From assembly GCF_029168945.1 (NCBI RefSeq), contig NC_083603.1:53144406-53208405 (forward strand): a stretch of DNA of 64,000 nucleotides. The letters run 5' to 3'. Of the stretch, positions 59,936-64,000 are shown one piece after another. Both the position numbers and the translations under genes were made by a program. The stretch is from Cannabis sativa. Its lineage: Eukaryota; Streptophyta; Magnoliopsida; Rosales; Cannabaceae. Numbering within the stretch: the first letter of the stretch is position 1; the number at the start of each line of letters is the position of its first letter. Below the pieces are notes generated by a model. The model was not told the DNA's origin and made no database searches. It saw only the letters and a list, made by a program, of their open reading frames with translations.

Positions 59936-62599
59936 TTCCCAAAAGTTGCTATTTTTGGGATTTTTTTCCCCAAAAATCAATTTTTTCATGGGATTGTTTC
60001 CAAAAATTCATTTTTCCAATTTTAAATATTTCTAAATTGAAATGTTTCTAATTTTAAATATTTTCAATTTGGAATTTTTCTAATTTTTAAATATTTCTAT
60101 TTTAGAATGTTTCTAATTTTAAATATTTCCTATTATGGTGAGATTTAAAAATTTGTTAACTTCTTTAATATTTATATATTATTTAATTATAATATTAGAT
60201 ATTTTGATATTTAAGATATTTTAAATTAAAAGATAACTTTGTCTTTTTATTTAGAATATTATATTAAAATTATCTTATATGACAAATTAAATAATTAATA
60301 AATTTGAAATTAACATAGATATTTTTATAGATATACTTACCATAATGTTTTTCAAATTCAAAATTTGTTATTTTGTTAAATATTTGATTATTTATAAATT
60401 ATAAGTTTAAAAAATAATATTTTTTCTATATATATCATGTTTTTTTTCTTATTAGAAATTTATAAATCATATCTTAAATATTTAAATAACATAGACATTT
60501 TGTAGAGATTTGAATATTGCTTAATTTGAGATATTTTGACATATAATTATGGTAATTATTATTCATTTATTATTTTATTCCTAAAATAGTAGTTATCTAA
60601 CCAAATCTATTTTAAAATTGGTTTATTTTATTAAATTATAAGATCTGAAAGTGATTGAAGATTCTTTCATTTCAAATCATTGATCTTATTAAATATTTAA
60701 TTTATTTTGATTCAAATAAACCTAGATATTTTAAAATTAGTTTCCTTTATTTGGTTATATTACATGAATAATAATTTAATTATATTAATATCTTATTTCA
60801 CATCTGTTACATGGACAATATTTGTTTATTTATATTGTTTATTCAAAAACTCTTTTTAACAAACCTATTATTTATCTGATCTAAATTGGTATGATTAACT
60901 TGTTGACAGATCCAATGATCTGATTTTAATCATAGTCCGATTGTCAATAGATCTTATGAATAATTTGTAACATGTAAATTTTGTACTTCTTTCATCTGTG
61001 TAAACCTAGTAACATGATAGGGCCCATCCAAATCATTTGACCTGTGTGAGCCTATATGTTTGCTATTGGGCTTAGATGCATATAGGGAGCCCATTTAAGT
61101 TTTTACTAAGTAAATGGACTAGGTTGCTAAAATAAATTTTGACATAAAGAAATTTATTTAGGCTCAATTAGATTTGGGCTTATTCAATGAATAACAATTG
61201 TTTATTTTAAGGTTAAATTCCTCTCTTTTGGGCCTTGTGTGAGAGTTGGGGGCCAATAGAAGTGAGTACGACATACTGAACCCAGCTCCCCCTCACATGA
61301 ACTACCCCAATTGTGAAGGCCCATTTGCCTTATTTAAATAATTGTATTAGGTTAATTATATTAGTCTAACCTAATTAAAATAGAATTAGCAACATAATTA
61401 ACTTTTAAAATATATGAAATTTATTTTTGATGTAATATTTTAAAGTTAATTCTAGAAAAACACTTAGTCAATGATATATTCTGGATAGTTATTTCTAGTA
61501 CTAGTTATTATTTCTAATAAATAGTAAAATATCATAGATTGTGAAATTAATTGTTTCCTAATTAATTTTGGTACAATCTAAGTTTAGAATATTTTCCTAG
61601 TATTAAACTAGAATTAATAATGAAGTTTCCTCTATACTTAATTATTTATTTCTTGAATTTAATACATTTAATTAAATTGAAAATTTTAATATCTAAGTTG
61701 ATTTTCATCATGATACTTAAATATTGTTATTTTCATGTTATTTAATTAAAGTTGAAAAATATCTTAAGTTTGGAATTTTTATTCAGAATAACTTAAAGCT
61801 GAATAATTTTCAAAACATGTTTTATTTTTATTTTATTAATCATTTCCCGAAATTTCGAAATTACATTTCTTTAATGTAGAAATTTTGAACTTTTATTTGA
61901 AAAATAGATTAAAGTTGAAAATTATTTATTTAATTTTGGAACAACTTAAATCAATGATTTTTTCATTCAATGATTAATTAAAATAAATGAACTAAAATAT
62001 ATTATAATTAGAAATTGGATTAATTAGTCAATGAAAGTCTAGATAGATATTATCTGTTTTGCTTGAAGTATTTTTCTAGTGTATTTAATTAAATAGAAAA
62101 TTAATATTTAAGTTGATTTTTAATCATGATACTTAAATATTTGAAATTTTTCTTAGCTATTTAATTAAATAGGAAAATTATATTTTTTGTTGAAAATTAA
62201 TTTTTATTAATTTTGGGCCAGCATAAAATTAGAGTAATTTTCCAGGATTTATTTTTATTTTATTTTAAAGCATTTTCGAAAGTAGTATTCTTATACATTT
62301 TTTTTTTTCGAAATGCAATATATATTTATAGAAAATTAAATTGGAGTTGTAAATTAATTTATATTGATTTTGAAACAACTTAATTTGAATAATTTTCTAA
62401 ATGGAAATAATTCACGTTATTTTAATATCCATCTAAATATAATTTATAAATATTAAATTAAAATTTATATTTGGAATTTTTCATTCTAAATTGGAAATTT
62501 TAATTAAATAAATATATATTTAAAATAAATTGATTAAAAATAAATATTAGAAGAAAATACAACCCTTCATTAAAATAATGAGCTTTATTATTATTAGGA

Positions 62600-63380
62600 T
62601 ATTCGATCTCCATTGTTGGTTTTACATAGCTATTGTTTTAGTGAGTAATCCTCCCTAATGGAGGAACGTTCATTAGCAAGTTAGCACCGTTTAATCTCGA
62701 AAGATAAGTAATCTTGTAAGTTTTTTATATAGTTTATGATCACCCTAATGGTGGCGACTGTTTAAGACTTGCAAGAATATGAAACAATGGTTGAAGCTCA
62801 TAAGATAGAATAGCCTTGACTCTCGCCTAAACGGGACAACGCGGATTCACATCTTGATCGAATAAAAGGTTGCTAGAATGTTTGACATTTTAGATGAGCT
62901 GACAACTCTATTCAATGAATGGTAGCTTTGACTCTCGCCTAAACGGGACACTAATATCAGTTTGTTGAAAACCTTGAAAATTATTTAGGATTGTATGTTA
63001 TAGTATTTTCACTTGTCATTCCTACTTGCTATATGCTTCATAATTTCTGAATTGTGTATGAATTTGTATTGAACCATGTTATTTTCTGTTATTAAATTGT
63101 TATTTAATTTCGAATCTTCATTGTTGGTCTAACTTGGTTTGTTTTTCTAATGAGATAAATCCCTAATGGATTTTCACCATTAGACTAACAGAATAGTATT
63201 AAATCTCGAAAGATAAATATTGTATATGCAACATCTAGCTGTTCATCAATTGATGACACCTTAGACTAGTATTTTACAATATGAAACAAGAAGATTGTAT
63301 AAATAAGATTACTTTGACTCTCGCTAATCGGAGCATCGTTGGATTCTTATTTAAAACGAAATTATCGTAATTCCTCTTAG
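62600..63380 (+). repeat. Two diverged direct copies of a boxed leader region
   Basis: The boxes CATTGTTGGT, TTAATCTCGAAAGATAA and TTGACTCTCGCCTAAACGGG occur in order at about 62613, 62691 and 62816, with the third box again at about 62928. They recur at about 63119, 63199 and 63313. The offset is roughly 500 bases. Between boxes the copies have diverged. No coding is seen. Confidence 0.6.
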
Positions 63381-64000
63381 CTTATTCATTTCGAATTAGC
63401 TTAATGACATATCATTGGATGAATGGTCTATAAATCATATAAAGTCTTATTTTCTCTTAAGAAATTAGATGACGCATATGATTATATTCCTGGAATTCTA
63501 TCCCAAAATGATATAAATCCTCAATCTTAGAAATCTCCTACTTGTATAGGCAAATCATAGAGTTAGATTAGTAGTGGTGGTCCAAGAAAGAGTTACTAAT
63601 TATACAGTTACACTTTCACAAGTGTTTAATAACCATTTTCTTTCAATGGATTTAAACTGTATGAGTTCAGTATTCTGTGACCAGAATGCACTTGCACTAT
63701 TCTAAGAACTCTTTGTTGTAACTAAACCTAAGTCATCAAAAGATACAACCACATTTTATAAATCTATGGCGTTTGTATCTTGTTCACAGTGGTTTTGACA
63801 AGATCATTCTCTGCAAAGAGTTAATATGCCTATATCCACTGAAATTAAGTTCATCTCATTCGCAGATGGATGTACATTCAGGGGTGGATATGAATTTTCG
63901 TTGTATTCTTAAAACGATCACTCTAGATTTTACCTTATGCAAAAGAAATTTGAAATGTTTGAAAAATTTCATGAATTTCTAGCAATGGTAAGTGGTTAAA

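Larger units (their letters stand above)
59470..64000 (+). mobile_element. Retrotransposon leader/internal region without a recognisable gene
   Basis: More than 4.5 kb follow the primer site without any gag, pol or other family match. It comprises a GC-rich island (about 59735-59935), a TTTCTAATTTTAAATATT-type short repeat tract (about 60010-60130), AT-rich DNA to about 62560, then a region of repeated conserved boxes (62600-63380) and unique sequence to the edge. It could be a very long leader of an autonomous element or the body of a non-autonomous (LARD-type) element. The window ends too early to decide. Confidence 0.55.

Noticed and set aside
59717..60025. 102-codon ORF in the GC-rich island
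   Set aside because: Both strands are open there because GC-rich DNA lacks stops, and no motif or family match is seen.

Overview
The window is nuclear DNA of a flowering plant, most likely a eudicot. It is AT-rich, its genes have GT-AG introns, and plant-specific families are present: a CDPK kinase, Copia and Ty3 retrotransposons, a plant L1-type LINE and a CACTA transposon. Species cannot be fixed from the sequence alone. I saw no plastid, mitochondrial or bacterial segment, no rRNA or tRNA gene and no CRISPR array.

Only three host genes are supported, all on the minus strand. (1) 11732-15181: a two-exon class B (type II) J-domain co-chaperone. (2) 16035-17498: a single-exon, probably plastid-targeted FAD-dependent oxidoreductase of the amine oxidase/desaturase fold. 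The two sit 0.85 kb apart with the same orientation. (3) 46481-49543: an eight-exon calcium-dependent protein kinase of the CPK10/CPK30 type. As written, its exon 4 carries one extra base that shifts the frame and places a stop at the exon 4/5 junction, so it is either a broken allele or a base-calling error.

The rest is layered mobile DNA. 1-5913: the 3' half of a large Sirevirus-like Copia element, with pol remnant, an extra 3' ORF, polypurine tract and 3' LTR. 6-11 kb: LINE tails, LTR fragments in both orientations and a diverged tandem repeat. 18.3-20.9 kb: a minus-strand LTR and a Copia gag relic holding a 219-bp hAT MITE. 21-31 kb: a minus-strand CACTA transposon whose TNP2 transposase is split by a complete 5.05-kb Copia element with a GGCAT target duplication. 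31.5-36.3 kb: a nearly intact LINE with ORF1, ORF2, poly(A) and target duplication. 36.6-42.7 kb: an 853-bp LTR with a gag stub, then a decayed Tekay/Del-like Ty3 chromovirus whose chromodomain is split by a 1.41-kb TGATG...CATCA element. 42.7-46 kb: foldback and AT-rich repeat DNA. 52.1-64 kb: a MITE, a ~2.2-kb LTR with a dispersed motif array in its U3, gag relics, inverted LTR copies around a Ty3-type gag fragment, and an 1.86-kb LTR followed by more than 4.5 kb of retrotransposon leader with no credible gene.

The history is one of successive insertions. The CACTA element came before the Copia inside it, and the Ty3 element before the 1.41-kb insertion. The LINE looks youngest. The observations most worth a second look are the kinase frameshift, the motif array at 52.9-54.15 kb, the repeated boxes in the long leader at 62.6-63.4 kb, and the extra ORF of the Sirevirus-like element.
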